In this document: positions 26,603-34,991 of the stretch, piece after piece
Position numbering within the stretch: position 1 is the first letter of the stretch
Layout: the number at the start of each line of letters is the position of its first letter
Source: Azospirillum sp. B506
GTDB taxonomy: Bacteria; Pseudomonadota; Alphaproteobacteria; Azospirillales; Azospirillaceae
Assembly (NCBI RefSeq): GCF_000333595.1
Contig: NZ_BADK01000137.1
Coordinates: forward strand, 1-60,704
Length of the DNA stretch: 60,704 bases
Direction of reading: 5' to 3'
Made by a program: the position numbers and the translations under genes
Notes under the pieces: generated by a model
Databases searched by the model: none
What the model was told of the DNA's origin: nothing
What the model saw: only the letters and a program-made list of their open reading frames with translations

Positions 26603-27730
26603 TCAGTCCGGCCACTCCTCATATCCCCAATCCTCGGCATCGGGGTCGGCGGTTCCCAGCGGCGCCACCGTGGCGCCGGCGTCGAGCGCGGCGGCCAGCC
26701 AGGGTTCGACGCTGGTGACGGGCGACAGGGGGGCACCAGCGCCCGCCGCCGTCCATCCCAGCGGCAATGGCCCTGCCGCTTCATCTCTTTCCCGCAAGTC
26801 CCAGGATGGGATGGCAGGAAAGCGCAATTCCAGGCCGCGGTCGTTCTGCGCGATCTCGACAAGCTCCCCGCCGGCGGTGACGTGGGTCAGCCCGTTCTCC
26901 AGAACCGTGCGCAGGGCGGCGGCACGGTCCTCGCGGACACGCGCCTCCGCCTCGCGCTGGTGGCGGCGCTCGGCCAGGGCGTCGGCGAGCCAGTCCGGCG
27001 GTTCCTCCAGCACGCGGTAGCCGGCGCCGCCGCGCGGGCCGGGCGCCTCTTCCAGCAGACCGTCGCGCAGCAGGTCCGCCAGCAGCGCCTTCAGCCGGTC
27101 GCGGTCGCCTGGGATGCCGGGCTGGCGGTGGGCGGCGGCATCGGCAACGGTGAAGCGCGCGCCGGCACCCCAGCCGTCATGGATCGCGGCGGCCAGGGCG
27201 TGCAGTTCGGCGATGCGGGCGCGTTGGCCGGTCAGGTGGCCGGCGACGATGGGATTGGGCGGCAGATCGACCCGCCCGGTCAGGCCGCAGGTCCGGCATT
27301 GCCAGCCGCCGGGGTCGGAAAGCAGCACCTCGGGCGCGCAACGGCGCTTGCGGCAATGCTCCTCGCTGCCAGGTTCGGGTAGGCCGCGCCCGCTGTCCAG
27401 AAGGGCGCGGATGGCGTCGAGCGGCGTGTCGGCGACGCTGCGCAACCGGTCCAGAATCTCGGCCGGCAGCCAGACCCCGGCGCCGCCTCTCGCATCCGGC
27501 GCGGCGAAGCGGCTCGTCAAGGCGCGGCGCCGGGCGGGCGTCAGCAATGCCAGCACCCGTTCGGCGGTGTAGCTTTCGTCGAAGATATCGGCGAGCAGGG
27601 CGGCCAGATCGCCCAGCGTCGCCGGGGATGTCAAGGCGCTTTCCTCCCCGGCGGCGAGAATACGGTGGGCTTCTGCGAGAATTTCCGTGCTTTCGTCCGC
27701 TCCCGTCGCCATCTGCGCCCTGATCCCCAT
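26603..27730 (-). CDS. Hypothetical protein with central zinc ribbon
   Basis: I do not recognise this 375-aa protein. The N-terminal third is helical and begins with an acidic segment. Four cysteines (C126, C131, C145, C148) in a CX4C-X13-CX2C arrangement (WQCRTCGLTG) look like a zinc ribbon. The region after it, including FTVADAAAHRQ and a DRLKALLADLLRDGLLEE stretch, resembles a winged-helix segment. The C-terminus is rich in Trp, Asp and Glu (EDWGYEEWPD). It is cytoplasmic by appearance and convergent with the Lrp gene (13-base gap). A DNA- or RNA-binding role is possible but unproven. Confidence 0.75.
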   Translation of the reverse strand: MGIRAQMATGADESTEILAEAHRILAAGEESALTSPATLGDLAALLADIFDESYTAERVLALLTPARRRALTSRFAAPDARGGAGVWLPAEILDRLRSVADTPLDAIRALLDSGRGLPEPGSEEHCRKRRCAPEVLLSDPGGWQCRTCGLTGRVDLPPNPIVAGHLTGQRARIAELHALAAAIHDGWGAGARFTVADAAAHRQPGIPGDRDRLKALLADLLRDGLLEEAPGPRGGAGYRVLEEPPDWLADALAERRHQREAEARVREDRAAALRTVLENGLTHVTAGGELVEIAQNDRGLELRFPAIPSWDLRERDEAAGPLPLGWTAAGAGAPLSPVTSVEPWLAAALDAGATVAPLGTADPDAEDWGYEEWPD

Positions 27731-27879
27731 CTATTCCGCGTAGCAAGCTGGGCATCGCCGGAATGCCAATCAAGCGCCGGCTGGACAGTCTGTAGAGGCC
27801 GGATGAGGCAGGAACGGCCGGCCGAAGCGCGGCGTTGACCGGGAGCATCGACCAGCTCCAATGACGGAAAGGCCATCCC

Positions 27880-28866
27880 ATGTCCAACAGCACCCATTTC
27901 GCACCGCCCGGCCCACTCGGCTTCGGCGGGGCGCCCCTCGGCAACATGTTCGAGGAGGTGACGGACGAGGCAGCCGAAGCCACCCTCGACGCCGCCTGGG
28001 ACGCCGGCATCCGCTATTTCGACACCGCGCCGGAATATGGACCGGGTATTTCCGAGCACCGCTTCGGCCATGTCCTGCGCAGCCGCCCGCGTGACGAATT
28101 CGTCCTGTCGACCAAGGTGGGCCGGCTGTTGCGCGCCGACGCCAGCAAGGGCGGCCAGCATGGTCCCTTTGTGAAGGGCCTGCCGTTCCGCGTCGATTAC
28201 GACTACACCGCCGACGGCGTGCGGCGCTCCATCGAGGACAGTTTGCAGCGGTTGGGCATGGCGCGCATCGACATCGCCTATATCCATGACTGCGCCGAGG
28301 ACGCCCATGGCGACCGCTGGCTGGAGGTGTTCGACACCGCCATGAAGGGTGCCGCCGTCGCCTTGACCCAGCTGCGCGAGGAGGGGGTGATCGGCGGTTG
28401 GGGCCTGGGCGTCAACCGGGTGGAGCCCTGCGTGATGGCGTTGGAGCGGGCGGATCCGGACGTCTTCCTGCTGGCCGGACGCTACAGCCTGCTGAACCAG
28501 CCGGCGCTTGACGAGCTGTTCCCGCGCTGTGCCGAACGCGGCGTGCATGTGGTGGTCGGCGGCCCCTACAATTCCGGCATCATCGCTGGGGGCAAAAATT
28601 TCGAATATCAGGAGGCGTCGCCCGACAAGGTGGCGGCCCGCAACCGGCTGGCGGAGATCGCCAAGCGCCATGGCGTCGATCTGCGCGCCGCGGCCCTCCA
28701 ATTCTGTGCCGCGCATCCGGTCGTCGCCTCGGTCATTCCCGGTACCAAGAATCCAGCGCGCGTGCAGGAGAATGTGACGCTGATGGGCCAGCCGATCCCG
28801 GCCGACTTCTGGCGGGAACTGAAGGCCTCCGGCGTCCTGCCGGAACAGGCGCCGACACCCGCGTGA
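27880..28866 (+). CDS. Aldo/keto reductase (aldose 1-dehydrogenase-like)
   Basis: A 328-aa cytoplasmic NAD(P)-dependent oxidoreductase. The catalytic tetrad is visible as D48 (YFDTAPEYG), Y53, K79 (STKVG) and the histidine of AYIHDCAED. LGFGGAPLGN at the N-terminus and VIPGTKNPARVQEN near the C-terminus are typical. The closest characterised relatives are D-threo-aldose/L-fucose and pyridoxal dehydrogenases. The substrate is not determined. No obvious operon partner exists; the ribosome-binding site before ATG 27880 is weak. Confidence 0.9.
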   Translation: MSNSTHFAPPGPLGFGGAPLGNMFEEVTDEAAEATLDAAWDAGIRYFDTAPEYGPGISEHRFGHVLRSRPRDEFVLSTKVGRLLRADASKGGQHGPFVKGLPFRVDYDYTADGVRRSIEDSLQRLGMARIDIAYIHDCAEDAHGDRWLEVFDTAMKGAAVALTQLREEGVIGGWGLGVNRVEPCVMALERADPDVFLLAGRYSLLNQPALDELFPRCAERGVHVVVGGPYNSGIIAGGKNFEYQEASPDKVAARNRLAEIAKRHGVDLRAAALQFCAAHPVVASVIPGTKNPARVQENVTLMGQPIPADFWRELKASGVLPEQAPTPA

Positions 28867-28894
28867 GCAAGCCGGCGGTGGCGGCGCCGATGCC

Positions 28895-29020
28895 TCAGCG
28901 CCGCGGCGCCGCCACATCCGCCGGGGTGGCGCTGGCCTGCTTGCCGCCGAAATGGCCCAGCACATCGTTGGTGACCGCGGCGATCTCGGCATCGTCTGAG
29001 CCGGCGGTGAAGCCGGTCAT
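28895..29020 (-). CDS. Small hypothetical protein coupled to MBL hydrolase
   Basis: A 41-residue reading frame whose ATG (29020-29018) overlaps the TGA of the metallo-beta-lactamase-fold gene as ATGA. It starts MTGFTAGSDDAEI and ends ATPADVAAPRR, is soluble and matches nothing I know. The coupling is the main reason to list it. It could equally be chance, since ATGA overlaps arise easily. Confidence 0.4.
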   Translation of the reverse strand: MTGFTAGSDDAEIAAVTNDVLGHFGGKQASATPADVAAPRR

Positions 29021-29991
29021 GCGTCCACCACCGTTCCGGGATGGCCCACTTCGAAGCGGGCAGGATCGATGCCATGGCCGGCAAGTGCGGTGCGCAGCCG
29101 CTGCGGCGGCTCGTCCCGCGCCTCGTCGGTCAGGGCGAAGGTGCCCCAATGGATGCCGACGGCCTTCTTCGCCCCGACGTCCAGCATGATCCGCACCGAC
29201 TCGTCCGGGTCGCAATGCTGGGCCGCCATGAACCAGCGCGGCTCATAGGCACCGATGGGAAGCAGGGCCAGATCGCAAGCCCCCAGTCGCCCGCCGATGG
29301 CGCGGAAGGCCGCGCCGGTGCCATAGCCGGTGTCGCCGGCGAAATAGACCGATCCGGCCGGCGTGCGCAGGACGAAGCCGCCCCACAACGCCATCCGCCG
29401 GTCGCGCCCGGTGCGTGCCGACCAGTGGTTGGCCGGAACGATGTGGATCTCGGTCCCCGGGGCCAGTTCGAACCGGCTCCACCAGTCGCCCACCGCGGTC
29501 CGTACCCCCGGGATATGCTTGCGCAGGATGACGTCGTTGCCGAGCGGCGTGACCATCAGCGGCCTGTCGCGGTCGTGCAGGCGTTTCAGCGTCGCCACGT
29601 CGAGATGGTCGTAATGATTGTGCGACACCAGCACCGCGTCGATCTTCGGCAGGTCGTGGAAGCGGATGCCCGGCGCGGTCACCCGCTTCGGCCCGGCGAA
29701 GCGGACCGGGCTGGCGCGGTCGGACCAAACCGGGTCGGTCAGGATGTTCAGCCCGGCGGCCTGCACCAGGGTCGTGACATGCCCCACCACCGTCACGCGG
29801 AGACCGGCGACGCTCCGGGCCGGCATCACCGGCGTCACCGCCACCTGCCGCGGCCATTTGACCGCCTTCCGGCCCAGCTGCCAGCGAAGCAGTTCGCGGA
29901 AGCCGCGGTCGGTTTCCGGTTCGCCGGGATTGAAAAAACGCAGCCCGTCGAAATTCGAGGTGACAGGACCCTGCCAATAGGGATTACGCAT
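29017..29991 (-). CDS. Metallo-beta-lactamase-fold hydrolase (NAPE-PLD/UlaG-like)
   Basis: A 324-aa dinuclear zinc hydrolase. It shows the metal motif HNHYDHLD, preceded by VLVSH, then PANHWSARTG, the FAGDTGYG aspartate and a late IHWGTF histidine. LTDPVW and the RFAGPKR region place it with the L-ascorbate-6-phosphate lactonase / NAPE-phospholipase-D-like group, which often acts on phospholipids or lactones. ATG 29991 follows GAGGA by about 9 bases; the frame extends eight codons further. No signal peptide is seen. It is convergent with the aldo/keto reductase and divergent from the helicase gene. Confidence 0.88.
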   Translation of the reverse strand: MRNPYWQGPVTSNFDGLRFFNPGEPETDRGFRELLRWQLGRKAVKWPRQVAVTPVMPARSVAGLRVTVVGHVTTLVQAAGLNILTDPVWSDRASPVRFAGPKRVTAPGIRFHDLPKIDAVLVSHNHYDHLDVATLKRLHDRDRPLMVTPLGNDVILRKHIPGVRTAVGDWWSRFELAPGTEIHIVPANHWSARTGRDRRMALWGGFVLRTPAGSVYFAGDTGYGTGAAFRAIGGRLGACDLALLPIGAYEPRWFMAAQHCDPDESVRIMLDVGAKKAVGIHWGTFALTDEARDEPPQRLRTALAGHGIDPARFEVGHPGTVVDA

Positions 29992-30120
29992 GCGTACCGG
30001 TTCCTCTGAAACCATGGTCCCGGAGGAGATGGTGTCGCCGCAGCGAAGTTCTATGGACCGGCGGTGGGCGGTCGGACTACTGTGCCATCTTCATTCATGG
30101 TTTGATCCCGGTTCGATCCA

Positions 30121-31323
30121 ATGCAGTCCGACACCCCGACCGACGAGCAGCATCGCGCCATCAAGGCGATCGACGCTTGGTACAAGGACGACAGTGCCCA
30201 GCAGGTTTTCTGGCTGGCCGGGGAGGCCGGGACCGGCAAGACCAAGACCACCGCCTTCGTGCTGGAGCATCTGCTGGAACGCCGCCGGCTGACCGACTAT
30301 GTGGTCGGCGCCCCCACCGGCAAGGCGGCCCAGGTCTTGCGCCAGAAGGGGATCGAGGGGGCGGCGACCCTGCATTCGCTGCTCTATGCCCCGCGCAAGG
30401 ACGGCGACACCGGCGAGCTGTTCTTCTCCCGCCGCAGCGACGGGCCGGTGGCCGACGCCGACCTGATCGTCTGCGACGAGGGATCGATGATCGGCGACGA
30501 TCTGGCGCGCGACCTGATGCGGACCGAAAAGAAGATCCTGGTCATCGCCGACGATTACCAGCTGCCGCCGGTTTCCGGCCAGGGGCTGTTCACCAGCGGC
30601 GAACCCGATTTCCGCCTGACCGAGCCGCACCGCACCGCCCGCGAAAGCCCGGTCATCCGCTTGGCCCACCTGCTGCGCCGGCAGGAGATGCCCCGGCGTT
30701 TCGGCTCGGTCGGCAAGGTCCATGTCCTGCCGCTGGAGCAGCGCACCCAGTCGCTGGTGATGCGGCCGTCGTCTCAGGCGATCTGCGGCACCCACCGCGT
30801 GCGCACCACCTATACCAAGCGGATGCGCAAGCTGCTCGGCCACGACTCCGTGATGCCGCAGACGGGGGAGCGGGTCATCTGCCGGCGCAACCAGAAGGAC
30901 GAGGGGCTCTACAACGGCATGATCGGCGCCCTGACCCGTCCGGCGGCCGAAGGGCAGGGGCGCGACGCCGGGCTGTGGTCGCTCGGCGTGCAGATGGAGG
31001 ACGAGGTCCGGTCGCGCAGCAAGCTGATGGTCCATCCCTGGATGTTCCAGGCCCATTACACCGAAGGGATGGTCCAGCCGCGGGTCGGCAAGGACATCCA
31101 GCTTTACGACTGGGCGTGGCTGATCACCTGCCACGCCTCCCAGGGGTCGGAATTCCCGTCGGTCACGGTGGTCGACGATTCGGCCGCCTTCCGGGAGCAT
31201 CGCTGGCGCTGGCTCTACACCGCCGTCACCCGCTCGCGCGACGAGCTGGTGCTTCTGCTGCGCAACGTCGACCTCGGCGGATCCTGGCAGGCACCCGAGT
31301 TCGACGACTGCCTTCCCGCCTGA
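30121..31323 (+). CDS. Small SF1 DNA helicase, RecD2/Dda-like
   Basis: A 400-aa ATP-dependent helicase with Walker A GEAGTGKT (34-41), motif Ia (APTGKAA), motif II DEGS (119-122), motif III ADDYQLPPV and the UvrD_C_2-type C-terminus with TCHASQGSEFPSV and YTAVTRSRDELVLL. The size and layout match T4 Dda-like, 5'-to-3' SF1B helicases. There is no RecB/RecC-like partner nearby. It could be a phage-derived gene that has become a host repair or replication factor. The start at 30121 is the family-like one; the frame does not need an upstream extension. Confidence 0.88.
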   Translation: MQSDTPTDEQHRAIKAIDAWYKDDSAQQVFWLAGEAGTGKTKTTAFVLEHLLERRRLTDYVVGAPTGKAAQVLRQKGIEGAATLHSLLYAPRKDGDTGELFFSRRSDGPVADADLIVCDEGSMIGDDLARDLMRTEKKILVIADDYQLPPVSGQGLFTSGEPDFRLTEPHRTARESPVIRLAHLLRRQEMPRRFGSVGKVHVLPLEQRTQSLVMRPSSQAICGTHRVRTTYTKRMRKLLGHDSVMPQTGERVICRRNQKDEGLYNGMIGALTRPAAEGQGRDAGLWSLGVQMEDEVRSRSKLMVHPWMFQAHYTEGMVQPRVGKDIQLYDWAWLITCHASQGSEFPSVTVVDDSAAFREHRWRWLYTAVTRSRDELVLLLRNVDLGGSWQAPEFDDCLPA

Positions 31324-31446
31324 TCCATAAATCAAAATTATCGAATTGATCATATCTTTGCGTTGGATGTGATCGGAAGCGGTCTTCATAATTTTACGCA
31401 TGGGAACGGTGTTTTCTGTTCCCAACTGCTTCCGGAGACCCATCCC

Positions 31447-32535
31447 ATGGTTCCTGACACCGTGGCACCCGCAAAGGGGGTGCCGGGAAAGCCTATGCTT
31501 TTCCATGCCCGTATTCTTCTGCCCGGCCTTGCCCTGTGCGTTGCCGTCACGGCTCTCGCCTTCGCCGCCGCTTCGGCCGAGGTGGCTCTGTTCGGCGAGG
31601 CGTGGATCGAGGCGCTGGTTCTGGCCATCCTGATCGGCACCGCGCTCCGCACCGCCTGGACGCCGTCGGCGCGCTGGCATCCAGGCATCGCCTTTTCCGC
31701 CAAGATCCTGCTGGAGGTGGCGGTGATTCTGCTTGGCGCGTCGGTCAGTGCCGCGACCATCCTGTCGGCGGGGCCGGCCCTGCTGCTGGGCATCGCCGGG
31801 GTGGTGGCGTTGGCGCTGCTGGCCGGGTTCGGGATCGGGCGTCTGCTCGGCCTGCCGGTGAGGATGGCGGTGCTGGTCGCCTGCGGCAACGCGATCTGCG
31901 GCAACTCGGCCATCGCCGCGGTGGCGCCGGTGATCGACGCGCACAGCGACGATGTCGCCGCCTCCATTGCCTTCACCGCCGTGCTGGGTGTCGCTGTCGT
32001 TCTCGGCCTGCCGCTGCTCGGCATCGGGCTGCGGCTGAGCGGGGTGCAGTATGGCGCGCTGGCCGGTCTGACCGTCTATGCCGTGCCGCAGGTGATCGCC
32101 GCCACCGCACCGCTGGGTGCCACCGCCGTGCAGATCGGCACGCTGGTGAAGCTGGTGCGGGTGCTGATGCTGGGGCCGGTCTGCCTGCTGCTGTCGCTGC
32201 TGGCACCCAAGCTGGGCGAGGAGGGGGCGGCGACGGCTGCGGACTGTCCGCGTCCGGGCCGCCCGCCGGTCCATCATCTGGTGCCGTGGTTCATCCAGGG
32301 GTTCCTGGCGATGATCGCCCTGCGCTCGTTCGACCTCATTCCGCAGGTTGCCTTGCCGGCGATGGAGCATGCGGCGACATTGCTGACCGTGGTGTCGATG
32401 GCGGCGCTGGGGCTGGGGGTGGACGTGCGGACGGTGGCGCGGGCCGGTGGGCGGGTCACCGCGGCGGTCATCCTCTGCCTGCTGGTTCTGGGGGCAATCA
32501 GCCTGACCCTGATCCGTCTGATCGGCCTGACCTGA
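31447..32535 (+). CDS. YeiH/UPF0324-family membrane protein
   Basis: A 362-aa inner-membrane protein with about 10 hydrophobic segments. Diagnostic segments are AKILLEVAVILLGASVS, VACGNAICGNSAIAAVAPVI, VPQVIAATAPLGATAVQIGTLVKLVRVLMLGPV and SMAALGLGVDVR. Homologues are annotated as putative sulfate or sulfonate exporters, with little experimental support. GGAGA lies 8 bases before ATG 31447. The AT-rich 120-base gap upstream contains an imperfect dyad (ATCAAAATT and AATTGAT, about 31331-31350), a possible regulator site. Confidence 0.87.
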   Translation: MVPDTVAPAKGVPGKPMLFHARILLPGLALCVAVTALAFAAASAEVALFGEAWIEALVLAILIGTALRTAWTPSARWHPGIAFSAKILLEVAVILLGASVSAATILSAGPALLLGIAGVVALALLAGFGIGRLLGLPVRMAVLVACGNAICGNSAIAAVAPVIDAHSDDVAASIAFTAVLGVAVVLGLPLLGIGLRLSGVQYGALAGLTVYAVPQVIAATAPLGATAVQIGTLVKLVRVLMLGPVCLLLSLLAPKLGEEGAATAADCPRPGRPPVHHLVPWFIQGFLAMIALRSFDLIPQVALPAMEHAATLLTVVSMAALGLGVDVRTVARAGGRVTAAVILCLLVLGAISLTLIRLIGLT

Positions 32536-32747
32536 AACCCGGTTCGGCCTGGAAACGGGCGGGAGTCTACAGCTGTCAACCATAGGCCGCATTGACCCAG
32601 ATTAATGCGCGAATCCGCCAGTGTGCGATCCTGAGATCACCAAGCCCCCTCGCCGGTTCTCTACAGAAGGGCCGGCGGAGGAGGCGGGCCCCGCGGGGGG
32701 AAGTCGCCAAAGCGCCCCGTCCCGCGCGTAGAACAAGGAGTATGGTC

Positions 32748-33077
32748 ATGCGTCAACCGGTGCAGATCGCCTTCCGCAACATCGAGCCCTCTCCCGCCCT
32801 GGAGCATCTGATTCGCGAGCATGCCGACAAGCTCGACCGCTTCTTCGGGACGATCATGGCAAAGCGCGTGGTCTTCGAGGTTCCGCACCGCCACCAGCAT
32901 CAAGGCAAGCAGTTTTCCGTCCAGGTCGCCCTGTCCGTGCCCGGAGACGAACTGGTCGTTCACAGCGACAAACCCGGCAGCCATGGCCACGAGAGCGCCG
33001 ATGCTGCCATCCGCGACGCCTTCGACGCCGCGCGCCGCGCGCTGGAACGTTTTGCCGGAAAGCAGCGCCACGAGTGA
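32748..33077 (+). CDS. hpf: Short ribosome hibernation factor (HPF/RaiA family)
   Basis: A 109-aa protein of the S30AE/sigma-54 modulation family that binds the 30S subunit decoding region and promotes ribosome inactivation in slow growth. It lacks the C-terminal dimerisation domain of long HPF. Typical segments are VQIAFRNIEPSPALEHLIREHADKL-like helix 1, KRVVFEVPHRHQHQGKQFSV in the sheet and AAIRDAFDAARRALERF in helix 2. AAGGAG is 7 bases before ATG 32748; an ATG at 32742 is too close to it. It is a single-gene unit. Confidence 0.87.
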   Translation: MRQPVQIAFRNIEPSPALEHLIREHADKLDRFFGTIMAKRVVFEVPHRHQHQGKQFSVQVALSVPGDELVVHSDKPGSHGHESADAAIRDAFDAARRALERFAGKQRHE

Positions 33078-33270
33078 CAGCTTGCGCTTCTGACGCCACG
33101 GTGCCTTGAAAGGCACGCCGCCCATCATTCGATCCAACCAGCGCTCCGTCTGTCCGGCGATCCCGGATACGCGGAGCGCTCTGCATTTCTGTACGTCGCT
33201 TCAGAATATACAATTTAATAATGTGTTTTAATTTCAAAAATCTCTGTAATCCACATAATGTGCATGAAAT

Positions 33271-33291
33271 TTCCTACTTGCAATATAGGAA
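33271..33291. promoter_or_regulatory. Inverted repeat in an AT-rich promoter upstream of the XRE-cupin regulator
   Basis: TTCCTA (33271-33276) and TAGGAA (33286-33291), extended to AATTTCCTA and TAGGAATT, flank nine bases. The whole 33190-33300 stretch is markedly AT-rich compared with the surrounding DNA. It lies about 80 bases before the regulator start and may be its own operator. Confidence 0.45.
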
Positions 33292-33371
33292 TTAATGGTG
33301 TTCAATTATTCCGCCAGCTGTCGGGGTGAGCCGCGTCGCTCCGGCCGGTCCTGCCGCAGGAGACTGGAGCC

Positions 33372-33980
33372 ATGACGATCGATACCGCCCCATCCGCCGT
33401 CCAATCCTCCACTCCGCCGTCCCTCGACCGGCTGGTTGGGGTGATCGGCGACAATCTGCGCGGCTTCCGCCGGCGCCAGGGTCTGTCGGTGGAGGGGCTG
33501 GCACAGTTGTCCGGCAGCGATCCGCATATTCTGCTGGCCATTGAGGAAGGGCGGCACCGTCCCGACATCGGCACGCTGTGGACGGTGGCCAAGGCGCTGG
33601 ACCTGTCCTTTTCCAGCCTGCTCAGCAGCGGCGCCGACGCCGGTACCACGGTGATCCGGCGGGTGGAGCAGCGCAGCCTGACCTCCCGCGATGGGCTCTT
33701 CACCTCCCGCGCCCTTTTCCCGCTGAAGGGCGAGCGGCAGGTGGAGTTCTACGAATTGCGCTTGGCTCCGGGCGCCGACGAGGCGTCCGACGGTCATTCC
33801 CCCGGCACCGTCGAGAACATCCTGGTCGGCCGAGGCCGGGTGGAGATCGCCACCGCCGATGGCGGTCACCGGCTGGAGGAGGGCGATTCGATCCTTTTCG
33901 AGGCGGACGCCCCCCACCGCTACCGCAATGCAGGAGATGGCGAAGCGGTGCTGTACCTCGTCATGTCCTACATCCTCTGA
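33372..33980 (+). CDS. XRE-family regulator with C-terminal cupin domain
   Basis: A 202-aa regulator. Residues about 20-75 form an XRE helix-turn-helix (IGDNLRGFRRRQGLSVEGLAQLSG, GRHRPDIGTLWTVAKALD). Residues about 95-200 form a small cupin (VENILVGRGRVEIATADGGHRLEEGDSILFEADAPHRY). Proteins of this build often control amino-acid or polyamine genes or nearby esterases and exporters. It is followed after 18 bases by an esterase gene and probably co-transcribed with it. Confidence 0.9.
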   Translation: MTIDTAPSAVQSSTPPSLDRLVGVIGDNLRGFRRRQGLSVEGLAQLSGSDPHILLAIEEGRHRPDIGTLWTVAKALDLSFSSLLSSGADAGTTVIRRVEQRSLTSRDGLFTSRALFPLKGERQVEFYELRLAPGADEASDGHSPGTVENILVGRGRVEIATADGGHRLEEGDSILFEADAPHRYRNAGDGEAVLYLVMSYIL

Positions 33981-33998
33981 CTTCCGGGGAGAGCGTCG

Positions 33999-34991
33999 AT
34001 GCCGGACACCGTTCTGCCGCTTCAGCGAGACCTGCTGGATCCGCAGGTCATAGAGCTGGCGGAACTGACCGCCCGTGCCGGTCTGGTTCCCGCCGACCCG
34101 CTGCGCCTGCCGCTGGCCGAGGCCCGCGACGCGGCGGAGCGCCACCACGCCTTCCTCAATGGCCCGGCGCTGTCTGCCGACGTCCGGGATGTCATCGTGG
34201 ATGGCCCGGCCGGTCCCTTGCGTCTGCGGCTGATCCGGCCCCCGGCAGGGTCCGAGGATGACGACGCCCAGGGCCATCCTCTGCCGGTGCTGATCTATTT
34301 CCACGGCGGCGGCTTCGTCGTGAACTCCATCGATACCCATGACCGGTTGCTGCGACTGCTGGCCAAGTACAGTGGCGCGGTCGTCTGCGCTGTCGCCTAC
34401 AGCCTCGCGCCCGAGCGGCGCTTTCCCCATCAGCGCGGAGAGGCGCTGGCCGCCCTGCGCTGGGTGGTGCGTCATGGCGCCTGCCATGGCCTCGATCCCG
34501 AACGGATCGCAGTCGGCGGCGATTCGGCAGGCGCCAACCTTGCGCTCGGCCTCGCCCTCGATGCGCGGCACGAGCCCGGTCCGCCTCTGTCCTTCGCCAT
34601 GCTGCTCTATGGCATGTTCGCCCATGATTTCGATACCGACTCGCACCGGCTGTTCGGAGACGGACGCTTTGGCCTGACGACGGACCGGATGCGCTGGTAC
34701 TGGCAGCAATATCTCGGCCATGGCGGATTCACGCGCGATCCTGCGGCGGCGCCCCTGTTGGCCGACCTGCGCGGGCTGCCGCCGCTGCATGTGGCGGCGG
34801 CCGGGCTGGATTGCCTGCGCGACGACAGCCTGCGCCTCGCCCAAAGGTTGGTACAGGCCCGTATCCCGCACCGGCTGGTCCTGCATGACGGGCTTCCCCA
34901 TTCCTTCGCCAGCATGACCCGCCATGTGCGAAGGGCGGAGGCGGCGGTGGTCCAGGCCGGTTGCGCCGTCGGCCGGCAGCTTCGCCGCTGA
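33999..34991 (+). CDS. Alpha/beta hydrolase, HSL-family esterase
   Basis: A 330-aa cytoplasmic esterase/lipase of the hormone-sensitive-lipase family. It has oxyanion motif HGGGF (102-106), YSLAPE, nucleophile S176 in GDSAG, acid D in GLDCLRDD and H in LPHSF. It probably hydrolyses short-chain esters; the natural substrate is unknown. It follows the XRE-cupin regulator by 18 bases. Immediately after its stop, in the same frame, the remains of an RsbQ-like hydrolase begin. Confidence 0.92.
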   Translation: MPDTVLPLQRDLLDPQVIELAELTARAGLVPADPLRLPLAEARDAAERHHAFLNGPALSADVRDVIVDGPAGPLRLRLIRPPAGSEDDDAQGHPLPVLIYFHGGGFVVNSIDTHDRLLRLLAKYSGAVVCAVAYSLAPERRFPHQRGEALAALRWVVRHGACHGLDPERIAVGGDSAGANLALGLALDARHEPGPPLSFAMLLYGMFAHDFDTDSHRLFGDGRFGLTTDRMRWYWQQYLGHGGFTRDPAAAPLLADLRGLPPLHVAAAGLDCLRDDSLRLAQRLVQARIPHRLVLHDGLPHSFASMTRHVRRAEAAVVQAGCAVGRQLRR

